DNA of 64,000 nucleotides, taken from contig NZ_CP022540.1 of NCBI RefSeq assembly GCF_002237555.1, forward strand, positions 2,981,001 to 3,045,000, in the 5' to 3' direction. The DNA comes from Antarctobacter heliothermus. GTDB lineage: Bacteria; Pseudomonadota; Alphaproteobacteria; Rhodobacterales; Rhodobacteraceae. This document shows positions 18,936 through 27,767 of this stretch, piece by piece (the first letter of the stretch is position 1; each line of letters opens with the position of its first letter). The notes beneath the pieces were generated by a model. The model had not been told where the DNA came from and ran no database searches. It saw nothing but the letters and a program-made list of their open reading frames with translations. Position numbers and translations under genes: made by a program.

Positions 18936-19079
18936 CTAGCGCCAAAAGGCCAGCCAGTCGATCAGGACAAAGACTTTGCGCCCAAGGAACAGCAGGTTCG
19001 CGCCATCGGTCAGGGACATGTCCGCGACCACCGCGCCGACAAGAATAAGCCCAAGGATGATGGCAAGCCGGTTGGTCAT
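18936..19079 (-). CDS. Small single-pass membrane protein upstream of gap
   Basis: 47 codons on the minus strand: MTNRLAIILGLILVGAVVAD, then MSLTDGANLLFLGRKVFVLI and a DWLAFWR end. Residues 4-20 form a membrane helix, and the C-terminal half is amphipathic and aromatic. Codon usage and hydrophobic pattern are those of a real gene, and short proteins of this kind sit beside gap in roseobacters. No good ribosome site (AAAGGCC only). Function unknown. Confidence 0.6.
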   Translation of the reverse strand: MTNRLAIILGLILVGAVVADMSLTDGANLLFLGRKVFVLIDWLAFWR

Positions 19080-19153
19080 GGGGCGCGGGCCTTTGTTGCA
19101 GATGGGTGCGCCCAGTCATGCCAGAGCGCGCAAGCCATGTCACGCCGGGCGCT

Positions 19154-19612
19154 TTAGCGCGCCTTGGCTGCCAGCACAAACAATCCCGCAATCGCGGCTG
19201 AGGCGAAGACGTTGTAATTGGCCATCGACAGGCCGAACAGCTCCCACGGGATCTGGTCGCATGGCACCATTGGCGCGTTCATGATCGCGTCCAGTGCCTC
19301 TTGCGGGGTCAGCGTCTCGATCGACGGCGCGGTGCAGCTTTGCAGTCCGTCCCACCACTTGCGTTCCACGCCGCTGTGAAAGATCCCGACCAGGGAACTG
19401 GACAGCGCCGAAAGTGCGCCCAGACCCAGCAGGATGCGCGACGGGATCACCAGCGCGACGGCACCAAACCCCAATGCGGCGAAATGGCCGTAGCGTTGCC
19501 AGTAACACATTTGGCAGGGCAGCAATCCGCGAAAATACTGAAAGTACAGCGCGCCCAGCAAGAGCCCGGCGGAACCGGCCAGCGCAAGAAGGGTGTAGGT
19601 GCGGCGGGTCAT
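19154..19612 (-). CDS. dsbB: Disulfide bond formation protein B
   Basis: 152 residues with four membrane helices. Redox cysteines C33-x2-C36 (LPCQMCYWQR) after the first helix, and a second pair (LQSCTAP and MVPCDQIPW) in the long periplasmic loop: exactly the DsbB arrangement. It reoxidises DsbA in the periplasm and passes electrons to quinone. No dsbA is next to it. Confidence 0.92.
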   Translation of the reverse strand: MTRRTYTLLALAGSAGLLLGALYFQYFRGLLPCQMCYWQRYGHFAALGFGAVALVIPSRILLGLGALSALSSSLVGIFHSGVERKWWDGLQSCTAPSIETLTPQEALDAIMNAPMVPCDQIPWELFGLSMANYNVFASAAIAGLFVLAAKAR

Positions 19613-19704
19613 GGTATCCTCATGATGACTTGGCCACTTGGCATGTGGCGCAGGACGGCGCGCGGTTCAAGTCATCGCGGCCCTTGGGGGCATATTCGGT
19701 GGGC

Positions 19705-20322
19705 TCAGAGGCCGAGCCATGTCTTGATCAGGCTGGCCAGCGTTGCACCGGCAAAAATGAGCGTGGCGATCCAGGTCGTCCCCAGAACCGCGCCAACGAG
19801 AACCAGTATGCCATCGCGCTGCAACAGCCCCATGGCCACAACCACAACCGCAAAGCCGGGCACCGTGTTCGTCCCGGGCAGCGGCACCATGATCGAGGCG
19901 CTGAACACCACAAGGCCCAGCCCGACAAGCCGGTCGATGGGGCGGCGTGTCAGCGCGCCCAGTCTGGGGCGGCTGACGGCCTCGATTCGGCGCAGCCAGG
20001 GTCCAGCGCGGCGGGACAGACTGGCCAACCCAGACGTCGAGACCGTGCGCGCGCCCAGTTTGCGCGGCAGCCATGGCATCCGTCGGCCCAGCAGGATTTG
20101 CACGGACACGAACATCAACGGCAATGAGACGATTTGCGGAATTCCGTAAAGAAATGGAATGCAGCAGGGCAGGGCGAGGATCAGCAGAAAGAGACCAAAG
20201 GCCCGCTCATGCAACTGCGACAGGATCCAGTCGAGCGACACAGAGTCGCCGGGTGCCTCCGCGACCAGACTGTCGAGGCGGTCCGATATGGCCAGAGTGC
20301 TTGCGGCAGAAGAGGTCGTCAT
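19705..20322 (-). CDS. exoD: ExoD family exopolysaccharide synthesis protein
   Basis: 205 residues from ATG 20322; the frame extends upstream to 20448 but without family resemblance. The pattern LFLLILALPCCIPFLYGIPQ, GRRMPWLPRKLG and VPLPGTNTVPGFAVVVVAMG defines ExoD, an integral membrane protein first described in Sinorhizobium exopolysaccharide and alkaline-tolerance mutants. Three to four hydrophobic segments in the C-terminal half. Mechanism unknown. Confidence 0.88.
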   Translation of the reverse strand: MTTSSAASTLAISDRLDSLVAEAPGDSVSLDWILSQLHERAFGLFLLILALPCCIPFLYGIPQIVSLPLMFVSVQILLGRRMPWLPRKLGARTVSTSGLASLSRRAGPWLRRIEAVSRPRLGALTRRPIDRLVGLGLVVFSASIMVPLPGTNTVPGFAVVVVAMGLLQRDGILVLVGAVLGTTWIATLIFAGATLASLIKTWLGL

Positions 20323-20553
20323 GACAGGGTTTCCTGACCTTGTGACGCGCAAGGCCGCGTCCGTGATTTGCCCCCGGTTAGCAAATCGGGTGCGGGGGCG
20401 CCAGCGATTGACCGTCGCACCCGTGACGCAGGTTGAGACATTGCGCATGAGTTAGGCACCTCATTGTGCGGATGCCGCGATGGCGGGTTTTGTCATTTGT
20501 GTTGCAAATCGCCCTTGTCCAGACAAATGCAGGCCGCTAAAGACGTGGTCCGT

Positions 20554-20639
20554 GCCCAAGTGGCGGAACGGTAGACGCAGGGGATTCAAAATCCCCCGCC
20601 CTAACGGGTGTGTGGGTTCGAATCCCACCTTGGGCACCA
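20554..20639 (+). tRNA. tRNA-Leu (anticodon CAA)
   Basis: Acceptor arms GCCCAAG/CTTGGGC, discriminator A and an encoded CCA (20637-20639). D-arm GGCGGAACGGTAGACGC as in leucine tRNAs; anticodon loop TTCAAAA with CAA at 20587-20589; a long variable arm (GCCCTAACGGGTGT) typical of class II; T-loop GGTTCGAATCC. Reads UUG codons. The phosphonate gene block begins about 570 bases beyond its 3' end. Confidence 0.97.
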
Positions 20640-21212
20640 TGAAACTTTGGTAAGTTTCTGTATGCGTAGGGAAATTTCTGCTGATCGCGGTGGCATTCCC
20701 CTTTCATCCATCTTTCGCCCTCTGGTGCTTGGCACGTTCAGGGCGGTCGGAATGCAGAGCAAGGTCAACGAATCCGGGTCTCGAAAGAAGCGAGCGTTGA
20801 TTGGTTGGCGCGATGCATTTCCTGATGGCTCCATCTCGCGAACTCGCCGCCCGGCTTGCACTTGGTGCCTAGTGCCAGTGCCGCCGGCCTATTTCCCAGC
20901 AATATGCGTCCGGGCTGCAATCAACCTGCGTTCGGGTGTCAGGAGGCTGGGTGTAGCGGAGCAGTCAGTCAGCCACGCACCGTTGCGCTAAGCAAAAGAC
21001 GGGAAAGGTTCCGTCTGAGAATAGCTTGCCCTCTGCTTCACCCAGATTGCATTCCCGCCTTTCCCACTCATGAGATACGCTATGCCTTAGATTTTCGCTC
21101 CGAAACTTTGAAGGAAAAGCTGAGCGCAGTCCTTGGCATTGCCGACACCGCCGTCGCGACGAAATGGGACCGCCTATCTTGAGAAGGCAACCGGTACGCA
21201 ATGCCAAGGTTG
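20640..21212 (+). other. 573-bp gene-free stretch after the tRNA
   Basis: No frame here has a ribosome site, recognisable motif or sensible composition. The base composition is visibly less GC-rich than the surrounding genes. Regions like this directly 3' of a tRNA are common junctions of integrated elements, but I see no integrase and no second copy of the tRNA 3' end at the far side of the phosphonate block. Confidence 0.5.
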
Positions 21213-22028
21213 TCAGCAGGCCAACCCAAGCGCTTGAAGATGGCCAAAGCCCTGCGGGATCTTCTCCGGGTCTTGCAGTTCCAGAACCAGATGGGGGGTC
21301 GCATTGCAGTCGGACAAGGCCGCAAACACAGCTGCCCATTCGATTTCGCCCTCGCCGGGGGGCCAGTGGCGATCTGCAAAGCCGTCCAGATCTTGCAGAT
21401 GCACATGTGCCAAACGGTCACCCGCGTCCCGGACAAAATAGTCCACCGGCGGAGCGCCAGTCATGCGTCGCGCAAGCTGGGCGTGTCCGGTGTCGATAGA
21501 CAGGGCAATGGCGTCCGAGCCAAAGCTTTCGACCATTTTTCGCCGCGTGGCCGGGTCCACGTCATGGATGTTCTCGATCACCAGTGTGATACCGTGGGTC
21601 TCGGCAGAACGGACCACCGGGGCCATGATTTCGTGGATGCGCGTCAGCTTCTTTTCCGCATAGTGCGGCGACGCCAGCAGGTTGTTCTGATACCACAGCG
21701 TATAAGGCGAATGCAGAACCATCTGCCGTGCGCCGATGCGGTCTGCGGCCTCCAGCGCCTTGAGGAACCGTTTGGTGATAAGCGGGCGCAACTCGGCATC
21801 CTTGTTGTCGATGTCCAGACCCTCGAACGGGCCATGAATGCCACGCCGACCGCTATGCCCGTCCAGTGCCTTGACTGCGGCTGCGATCCGCTCCTCAAAC
21901 TCGGAGGTCAACGCCGCATGGGACATAAAGTCCTGAATCTCGACGTCGCGCTCTGCGTCGAATAGCCAGTCGCGATGCGGGGCGATTTCGGACGCTTGCA
22001 AGCAGGCGCCGATCCTTAGCGGAGTCAT
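21213..22028 (-). CDS. TIM-barrel sugar-phosphate isomerase/epimerase family protein
   Basis: 271 residues from ATG 22028, overlapping the phnM stop as ATGA. Xylose-isomerase-like (AP endonuclease 2) fold: GPFEGLDIDN, LHSPYTLWYQ, the metal-ligand segments VIENIHDVDP (Glu), SIDTGHAQLA (Asp, His), AHVHLQDLDG (His) and LVLELQD (Glu). A divalent-metal isomerase or epimerase acting on a sugar or sugar phosphate. It is the last gene of the leftward phnD-phnC-phnE-methyltransferase-phnM unit, so a ribosyl-phosphonate or ribose-phosphate derived substrate is plausible. Substrate is inference. Confidence 0.8.
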   Translation of the reverse strand: MTPLRIGACLQASEIAPHRDWLFDAERDVEIQDFMSHAALTSEFEERIAAAVKALDGHSGRRGIHGPFEGLDIDNKDAELRPLITKRFLKALEAADRIGARQMVLHSPYTLWYQNNLLASPHYAEKKLTRIHEIMAPVVRSAETHGITLVIENIHDVDPATRRKMVESFGSDAIALSIDTGHAQLARRMTGAPPVDYFVRDAGDRLAHVHLQDLDGFADRHWPPGEGEIEWAAVFAALSDCNATPHLVLELQDPEKIPQGFGHLQALGLAC

Positions 22029-23269
22029 GCGAACACCTCGTCTTTCTTGTCGATACGCATATGGCCCGCCGACTGTCCGCGATAGGCCATGCGCCCGGAG
22101 ATCCATGTTCCAGTGATCGCGGGGGTCTGGCCGTCGGGCCACTCTACCAGCACCAGATCGGCGCGTTTTCCGACCTCGATCTGACCGCGATCGCGCAGTC
22201 CCATGGCCCGCGCGGGACCGGCAGAGACCAGCGACCATAATAGTAGCCGGTCTGCGCGTCTTTCGACGTCCAATTGCGCTACGGCCGCCAGCATCGCGGG
22301 GTAGAAATAGTCGGATGCCAGCGCGTCGCACAATCCCGCCTCGACCATGTCGCCTGCTCCGAGCGAGCCGATGTGACTGCCCCCTCGGGCCGCATTCGGC
22401 GCCCCAAAGATGATGGCATCGCCGGCGTTTCGTGCAGCCTGCGCCGCCTCTAACACCATGGGGAATTCGGCGACCGTGGCGCCGATGTTGCGGAACCACG
22501 CCCGTGTTTCGGGGGTGGTGTCGTCATGGCTTAGCATCGGCGCACCGGCATCCCGCGCCATCCGTGCGACGGTCGTGATGGTGGTGGGAACATCGCCACG
22601 GCGGTCCCAGACTTGGGCCAAGAGGGCGATATAGTCTTCCACGGACAGGCCTGCGCGACTCGCCTTTGAGGCGGTGCGCTTTTTCATGCGTTCATCGTCC
22701 AGCGCTGCGATCGAGAAATCTGGTGACAGTTCAAAGCCGCGGCCCTGTATCGGCACATCATAGGCACGCATCGTCATCGACGTGTGATCGTTAAAGGCGA
22801 GCGATGGCAGCAGCGGTGCCCGCAGCGCCTCTTCAATCACCTCGATCGCTTCGAAGGCAAATGTCTCCCACCGCAGTTGTACCCGGTTTTCAACTGTCAG
22901 ACGAGGCGCAAGAGCGGTCAAAGCGCGGATCAGATCACGGCCACGGGTCACGTCCCGCAACCCCGGCTCCCACCCTAAGGTGATGGCGTGATAGGCGGTT
23001 GCGATACCGTTGGCCGCCAGTTGGCGGTCGGTGTCGATCAATGCGGCGTCCTGCGGGAAATAGACCCCCGGGCGCGGCATCAACTGGCGTTCGAACGCAT
23101 CGCCATGCACGTCAATCAGTGCAGGCGCGAGGATCATGCCGCTGGCGTCGATCCGGGTGCCCTGAACCGGCCCGCCGATCTCTGCAATCTTGCCGTCCGC
23201 GATGGTCACGTTGGTCTTGGCGATCTCTGACGGCAGATAGACCGTCGCGCCATGGAATGTCTGGATCAT
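22025..23269 (-). CDS. phnM: PhnM-like phosphonate-metabolism amidohydrolase (first copy)
   Basis: 414 residues. PhnM proteins hydrolyse alpha-D-ribose 1-(methyl)phosphonate 5-triphosphate to the 5-phosphate plus pyrophosphate. Metal-site features are present: IDVHGD (HxD), FNDHTS, MLSHDDTTPE, EFPMVLEAA, GAPNAARGGSHIGS and SDYFYPA. It differs clearly from the second copy at 31769-32941: it lacks the DHSPGQ-type segment and has a longer insert (GRGFELSPDFSIAALDDERMK). Four-base overlaps with both neighbours place it in a tight operon under the phnD promoter. Could act on a different ribosyl substrate. Confidence 0.85.
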   Translation of the reverse strand: MIQTFHGATVYLPSEIAKTNVTIADGKIAEIGGPVQGTRIDASGMILAPALIDVHGDAFERQLMPRPGVYFPQDAALIDTDRQLAANGIATAYHAITLGWEPGLRDVTRGRDLIRALTALAPRLTVENRVQLRWETFAFEAIEVIEEALRAPLLPSLAFNDHTSMTMRAYDVPIQGRGFELSPDFSIAALDDERMKKRTASKASRAGLSVEDYIALLAQVWDRRGDVPTTITTVARMARDAGAPMLSHDDTTPETRAWFRNIGATVAEFPMVLEAAQAARNAGDAIIFGAPNAARGGSHIGSLGAGDMVEAGLCDALASDYFYPAMLAAVAQLDVERRADRLLLWSLVSAGPARAMGLRDRGQIEVGKRADLVLVEWPDGQTPAITGTWISGRMAYRGQSAGHMRIDKKDEVFA

Positions 23270-23922
23270 GGGCGTGCTCCCAGTCGTTCAAGAATCAGAT
23301 GCCAGTGCCACGAGCCCGGCTTTTCATGCTCTCGGTCTTCGAGCCGCAAACATTCGAACCCCGAGAACAGCGCCAGCAGTTCAGCGGCAGAGCAAAAGTA
23401 GTGCGGGTGGATCTTGTCGGTGCCGGGGGCGTCAAAGACCCAGGCATTGCGGCCAATCTCGCGACCTGTGTATTTCGCCTGCTCGTGCGGCAGACGGCGT
23501 ATTGACAGCATCGTGCCCAGATAGGTTCCGCCGGGTTTTAGGACACGCCGGATTTCCGCGATGGTGCGCAGCAGGATGTCTTCGTCACCGTGGTAGATCA
23601 CGTTCCATGAAAGCACATGGTCAAAGGCGCTGTCCTCAAAGGGTAAGGCGTCCATGCGGGCCAGCACAGTCTCGACCCCGCCCGCATTGTCTATCGCGGA
23701 CAGCCCTTCGGGCGCGGCGTCCAGCGCCACCACGTCAAACCCCTGCGAGGCCAGCCAGAGCGCGTGCCGACCGACACCCGCGCCAAGGTCAAGAATGCGC
23801 GCGCCGGGTGTCAGTCCGCTGGCCCATGCCAACACATCCGCTTCGGGTGTCAGCCACTTGCTGTCTGCCGCGATCCCCGACCATTCGGCGTTCCAGTGGG
23901 CGTCGGCGGTATCTGTCTTCAT
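23266..23922 (-). CDS. Class I SAM-dependent methyltransferase
   Basis: 218 residues. AdoMet-binding motif I ILDLGAGVGRHALWLA at about residues 43-58, acidic residue in VVALDAAPEGL, then MDALPFEDSAFDHVLSWNVIYH and VLKPGGTYLGT. TehB/UbiE-like small-molecule methyltransferase. Translationally coupled (4-base overlaps) between phnE and phnM, an unusual member for a phosphonate operon; it may methylate or trap a pathway intermediate. Substrate unknown. Confidence 0.85.
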   Translation of the reverse strand: MKTDTADAHWNAEWSGIAADSKWLTPEADVLAWASGLTPGARILDLGAGVGRHALWLASQGFDVVALDAAPEGLSAIDNAGGVETVLARMDALPFEDSAFDHVLSWNVIYHGDEDILLRTIAEIRRVLKPGGTYLGTMLSIRRLPHEQAKYTGREIGRNAWVFDAPGTDKIHPHYFCSAAELLALFSGFECLRLEDREHEKPGSWHWHLILERLGARP

Positions 23923-24725
23923 CGCTGTTCTCCGATGATTTTCGACCGGGCATAACCCGATAGTTGCTCGATCCCGATCACCACCACGGCGATCATCAGG
24001 ATCACCGTCACGGCTGTCGGATAGTCAAAGAGGTCGAACCCGACCTTGAGTTCGATACCAATGCCGCCCGCGCCCACAAGTCCAAGGATGGTCGACGACC
24101 GGACGGCCTTTTCCAAGGCGAAAAGCCCGGTCGAGACAAAGGCCGGCATGGCCCCGGGGATGGTGGCGCAGGCCACCACGTCGATCTTGCGGGCCCCTGT
24201 CGCAGTCAGGCTTTCCGCCGCGCCTTTGTCGGCGGCCTCCATGTCGTCGGCAAAGAAGCGGCCGCAAAAGCCCACGGTATCCACCACAATGGCAAGCATC
24301 CCGGCAAATGGGCCAAGCCCCACAGCGACGACAAAGACCAATGCCCAAGCGATGTCCGGCACGGCCCGGATAAAACTGAGGACAACGCGCACGAGTTGGT
24401 TGACCCAATTGCCGGCAATCAACCCGCGCGCCGCCAAGAGCGCCACGGGCAGTGACAGGATCACCCCCAGAACCGCACCGCCCACGGCGATCTGCATCGT
24501 CTCGACCATTTTCCACCCCAACCGGGCCAGCACGTCCGGCGACAGGTTCGGAGGAAAGGCACGTGACAAGAAATCGGCAAAGCGCGGCGGCGCGGTGATC
24601 ACCTTTTCGACGGAAAACCCGGCGCCTGCGAGACACCACAGGATCAGGACAACCCCGGCGGCGTAGCCAAGAAAGCTGATCGCCGAGGGGCGTTCGAAAC
24701 GGGACGGAACGGCAGAGTCAGTCAT
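23919..24725 (-). CDS. phnE: Phosphonate/phosphate-ester ABC transporter permease
   Basis: 268 residues from ATG 24725, which overlaps the ATPase stop by 8 bases. Six predicted helices with the binding-protein-dependent permease EAA-loop region (AAESLTATGARKIDVVACATIPGA) and RAVPDIAWALVFVVAVGLGP typical of PhnE. Works with the ATPase and binding protein encoded just upstream. Only one permease in this transporter, so it probably homodimerises, unlike the second system at 34928-36723. Confidence 0.9.
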   Translation of the reverse strand: MTDSAVPSRFERPSAISFLGYAAGVVLILWCLAGAGFSVEKVITAPPRFADFLSRAFPPNLSPDVLARLGWKMVETMQIAVGGAVLGVILSLPVALLAARGLIAGNWVNQLVRVVLSFIRAVPDIAWALVFVVAVGLGPFAGMLAIVVDTVGFCGRFFADDMEAADKGAAESLTATGARKIDVVACATIPGAMPAFVSTGLFALEKAVRSSTILGLVGAGGIGIELKVGFDLFDYPTAVTVILMIAVVVIGIEQLSGYARSKIIGEQR

Positions 24726-25530
24726 ATAGCCCCCTGAGGTCATCGGCATTCAGGCTGGCGGCGGTGGCATCAAGCTTCATCCGCCCCTGAGCCAGTCCCA
24801 GCACCCGGTCGCCATAACGCAGCGCGTGGTCGATATTATGCGAGGTAAAGACAACTGTGACGCCGTCCTGCCGCGCGAGATCAAAGAACAACTCCATGAC
24901 GTCCTCACCCGCAGAAGGATCCAGTGACGCGCAGGGTTCATCGGCAAACAGCACCTCGGGCGCAGAAACGATGGCGCGGGCGATTGCCACGCGCTGGGAC
25001 TGACCACCGGACAGGCGTTCGGCCCGGCGCATCGCGAACTCTGTCAGTCCGACCTTTTCCAGCGCCCGCATCGCCTGCTGGCGTGAGGCCTGTGGCGCAA
25101 AACCGTGACACCAGTGTCGAACTCCCGGCTGTTGGCCCAGCAGACCGTGCAGCACGTTGGACAGCACCGACAGGCGCGGCACCAGATTGTGTTTCTGCGA
25201 CACCAACCCCACGCGCGCCCGCAAGGCGCGCAGATCGGCGGGTCTGGCAGAGGTCGCCTCTTGGTCCAACAAGCGCACTGTACCCGCTGTCACCGGGATC
25301 AACCCCATCAGGCAGCGCAGTAGCGTGGATTTTCCGGCCCCGTTCGCGCCTACCAGCGCCGTGGCCTCACCTCGTGCCAGACGAAAGGAGATGTCGGAGA
25401 ATACCGGTGTGTCGCCAAACTGTTTGGACACGGCCCGGACCTCGATGTCGACGGCAGGAACCGGGGCGCGCTGCTGCGCCCCGGCCTGTTCGACCCTTGT
25501 GGGCCGCTTTATCAGGGCAAGATCACTCAC
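24718..25530 (-). CDS. phnC: Phosphonate ABC transporter ATP-binding protein
   Basis: 270 residues from GTG 25530, chosen because it overlaps the phnD stop by 8 bases (coupled translation) and keeps the extra N-terminus short; an in-frame ATG 200 bases upstream would run through phnD. Walker A GANGAGKST, signature LSGGQSQRVAIAR, Walker B VLFADEPCASLDPS, switch His in FTSHNIDHAL. Energises the PhnE permease. The Walker-B region carries a Cys (EPCASLD), a minor variation. Confidence 0.9.
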   Translation of the reverse strand: MSDLALIKRPTRVEQAGAQQRAPVPAVDIEVRAVSKQFGDTPVFSDISFRLARGEATALVGANGAGKSTLLRCLMGLIPVTAGTVRLLDQEATSARPADLRALRARVGLVSQKHNLVPRLSVLSNVLHGLLGQQPGVRHWCHGFAPQASRQQAMRALEKVGLTEFAMRRAERLSGGQSQRVAIARAIVSAPEVLFADEPCASLDPSAGEDVMELFFDLARQDGVTVVFTSHNIDHALRYGDRVLGLAQGRMKLDATAASLNADDLRGLYD

Positions 25531-26392
25531 CGAGGAACGTGTCGAATTGCGGGTAGCCCGCGTTGGAATACATCGAACGCACATAAGCATAGGCGTCGTC
25601 GTTGATGGCAACGAGATCCATGCCGACGTATTTGTCGTTTTCTTCATGCACGGTGATGCCCGCGATGATCTGTTCCTTGTTCTCAAGGATTGCATCACGC
25701 ACTGCTTCGGCAGCTTCGACCGGGACATGCGCGCCTACCATGATCATGTCGTTGGGCAGGTCGCCCGAGCGCGCGATCATTTTGAAGAACCCATAGGGCA
25801 GGTCGGTCTCGTTGTTGCGGACGTTCAGCCACGATCCCGCGTTCGACCCGATGGCATCCACATCGCCATTTTTCAGCGCCTCATGCGCGATATTGCGCGA
25901 TGTGTGGGTTTTCTCGATGTCGTTCACCGGATCGACGCCGTGATCGGCCAGCACCTGCATCGGGCAAAGCATGTTCGAGGTCGAGCCGATGTCGCCAAAG
26001 GCCACTTTCTTGCCTACCAGATCCGCCGGCACGTTAATGCCACTGTCGGCGCGCACGATGATCGCGCAGTGGTAGTCCGGACGGCCAAGACCAATCAGTG
26101 GTGTGGCTTGGGTCAGCTTGTTTATGACGATATATTCGGCCGGGCCGGATACCACGAAATCGACCGTTTTGCCGCGCAGCGCTTCGGCGGCGGCGGTGCG
26201 GGAGTTGACCGGGTAGAACTCAAAGGTATCGCCGGTCGCGGTTTCCAACGCCGCCTTGAAGGGGCCCCACTCCGTCTGCAGGCGCTCCATGCCTTCGACG
26301 TCAGTGACAGCGAGTTTCCAAGTTTCGGCAGCAGCGCCGAACGCGGTCAGGGTGGCGATGCCGAACCCTAGAACAACAGATTTGATTTTCAT
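25523..26392 (-). CDS. phnD: Phosphonate ABC transporter substrate-binding protein
   Basis: 289 residues with a signal peptide (MKIKSVVLGFGIATLTAFGAAA) and a PhnD/TroA-type type II fold: TDVEGMERLQTEWGPFK, VNSRTAAAEALRGKTVDFVVSGPAEYI, GKKVAFGDIGSTSNMLCPM. Periplasmic receptor of the transporter. GGAGG ribosome site. Its start codon is 18 bases from a perfect palindrome (26410-26425), the likely PhnF operator. Only remotely similar to the second PhnD at 33913, so the two transporters probably take different ligands. Confidence 0.88.
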   Translation of the reverse strand: MKIKSVVLGFGIATLTAFGAAAETWKLAVTDVEGMERLQTEWGPFKAALETATGDTFEFYPVNSRTAAAEALRGKTVDFVVSGPAEYIVINKLTQATPLIGLGRPDYHCAIIVRADSGINVPADLVGKKVAFGDIGSTSNMLCPMQVLADHGVDPVNDIEKTHTSRNIAHEALKNGDVDAIGSNAGSWLNVRNNETDLPYGFFKMIARSGDLPNDMIMVGAHVPVEAAEAVRDAILENKEQIIAGITVHEENDKYVGMDLVAINDDAYAYVRSMYSNAGYPQFDTFLGE

Positions 26393-26409
26393 GTCAGCCT
26401 CCGATGAAA

Positions 26410-26425
26410 ATTCATCCGGATGAAT
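26410..26425. promoter_or_regulatory. PhnF operator 1 (phnD side)
   Basis: ATTCATCCGGATGAAT is a perfect 16-bp palindrome 18 bases upstream of the leftward phnD start. Near-identical copies precede phnF (26584) and the second phnC (33015). Assigned to PhnF because GntR/HutC-type PhnF proteins bind such short palindromes and the gene lies here. Confidence 0.8.
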
Positions 26426-26583
26426 CAACATTTTTGTAATATGGTCGCGACGGACACATGAAGACTTTGTGAAACCTGATGTGATCCGCCTGCCGCGCTC
26501 TGGCGAGGTTGAGGTGGGTCTGAAATTGTCATGCGGACGCAACGCCATGTTCACCGACTTGTCATAATGGCGCTGTAGCGAAA

Positions 26584-26599
26584 ATTCATTCGGATGATT
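26584..26599. promoter_or_regulatory. PhnF operator 2 (phnF side)
   Basis: ATTCATTCGGATGATT differs from the perfect palindrome at two positions and ends 5 bases before the phnF start codon, covering where its ribosome site should be. Suggests autorepression that also blocks phnGHIJKLM. Confidence 0.75.
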
Positions 26600-26604
26600 G
26601 ACAC

Positions 26605-27324
26605 ATGAACAGAGACCGCTGGCGCGAAATCCGCGCACTGATCGAGCAGGACATAATGGACGGCGTGATGGAGCCGGGGGCCAAACTGCCCACCGAACCG
26701 GAGTTGATACAGCTCTATAATGCAGGGCGCCATACGGTGCGCCGCGCGGTGACGGAACTGGCCAAGGCCGGATACCTCAGCGTTGAGCAGGGGCGTGGCA
26801 CCTTTGTGCAGGCCCGCCCGATGATCGACTATGCCATTGGACGACGCACGCGCCTGAGCCGTAACCTTGACCCTAAAGGGATCGATGTCTCGGGCGAAAC
26901 GCTTGGATATGACCTGGTCCCCGCTTCACCGCGCGTTGCCCGCCTGTTGGGGGTGGCTGAGGGGGCAGAAGTCGTGGCCACGCGCCGCCGGTCCATGGCG
27001 GACGGGGTGCCGGTGAATATCGGTTTGATCTATCACGACGCCGCGCGGTTTTCGGAGTTTGCGATCCGCCGCCGCGCCATGGGGTCGACCACCGCCGTCT
27101 ACGAATCTTATGGCATCACGGACTATCTGCGCGGTCAAACCCAGATCCATGCCCGCCCCGCCCGCGGTGAGGAGCCCCGTCAGCTGCATCAGCACGCCGA
27201 TATGCCGGTTTTGGTGGTGCGCGCGGTGGACACGCTTCTGGACGGCACGCCCATCGCCCACAGTGAGGTGATCTGGTCTGCGGCAAGGGTGAAATTCAGC
27301 TTTAATCTCGACGAGGACGATTGA
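26605..27324 (+). CDS. phnF: GntR/HutC-type regulator of the phosphonate cluster
   Basis: 239 residues. Winged-helix N-terminus (WREIRALIEQDIMDGVMEPG, KLPTEPELIQLYNAGRHTVRR) and a UTRA effector domain (LGYDLVPASPRVARLLGVAEGAEV ... AHSEVIWSAARVKFSF) define a HutC-subfamily GntR protein; TIGR02325-type PhnF regulators look like this. It heads the phnFGHIJKLM operon (1-base overlap with phnG) and is divergent from phnD. The three palindromes are its probable sites. Inducer unknown, expected to be a phosphonate or pathway intermediate. Confidence 0.92.
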   Translation: MNRDRWREIRALIEQDIMDGVMEPGAKLPTEPELIQLYNAGRHTVRRAVTELAKAGYLSVEQGRGTFVQARPMIDYAIGRRTRLSRNLDPKGIDVSGETLGYDLVPASPRVARLLGVAEGAEVVATRRRSMADGVPVNIGLIYHDAARFSEFAIRRRAMGSTTAVYESYGITDYLRGQTQIHARPARGEEPRQLHQHADMPVLVVRAVDTLLDGTPIAHSEVIWSAARVKFSFNLDEDD

Positions 27325-27767
27325 TGACCCAATGCATCGGCACAGCGCCGGACCATAACCACGAGCATATGCTGAGCGTTCTGGCGCGGGCTGATGCCAC
27401 GCGGCTGAAAACCTTTGTAGAGCCACTGATCGCCGATCTTGGCGATATCGAAGTGCGCGAGAACCGGACCGGGCTCGTGATGCTGCCGATGCGCGACACC
27501 GCACAGGGAACTCATTTTCACCTTGGCGAAGTGCTGGTCAGCGAAGCGCATATCACGGCCGCCGGGTGCGAAGGATATGGGATGCGCCGAGGCCGCGATC
27601 TTGAGGCCGCAATGGCCATGGCCATCGTCGACCTTTGCGCGGCGATGGGGCTGCATCGCGATGTCTGTGCCGATTTCGTGGCAGCAGAAGCGACTACGCA
27701 GGCCGATGACGATCACGAAACCCTGCGCCGGGTTGAGGCCACTCGCGTTGATATGGAGACGTTCTGA
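27324..27767 (+). CDS. phnG: PhnG, ribosyl-phosphonate synthesis subunit
   Basis: 147 residues, starting inside the phnF stop (TGATG). Family features: HMLSVLARADATRLKTFVEP, ENRTGLVMLPMRDTAQGTHFHLGEVLV, GYGMRRGRDLEAAMAMAIVD and VEATRVDMETF. In E. coli PhnG joins PhnH, I and L to make alpha-D-ribose 1-alkylphosphonate 5-triphosphate from ATP and phosphonate, and is part of the PhnGHIJ core complex. Confidence 0.94.
   Translation: MTQCIGTAPDHNHEHMLSVLARADATRLKTFVEPLIADLGDIEVRENRTGLVMLPMRDTAQGTHFHLGEVLVSEAHITAAGCEGYGMRRGRDLEAAMAMAIVDLCAAMGLHRDVCADFVAAEATTQADDDHETLRRVEATRVDMETF

Noticed and set aside
26500..26604. PhoB box (Pho box) candidates such as TTGTCATAATG in the phnD/phnF gap
   Set aside because: Only one half-site is good; the second is off the required 11-base register.
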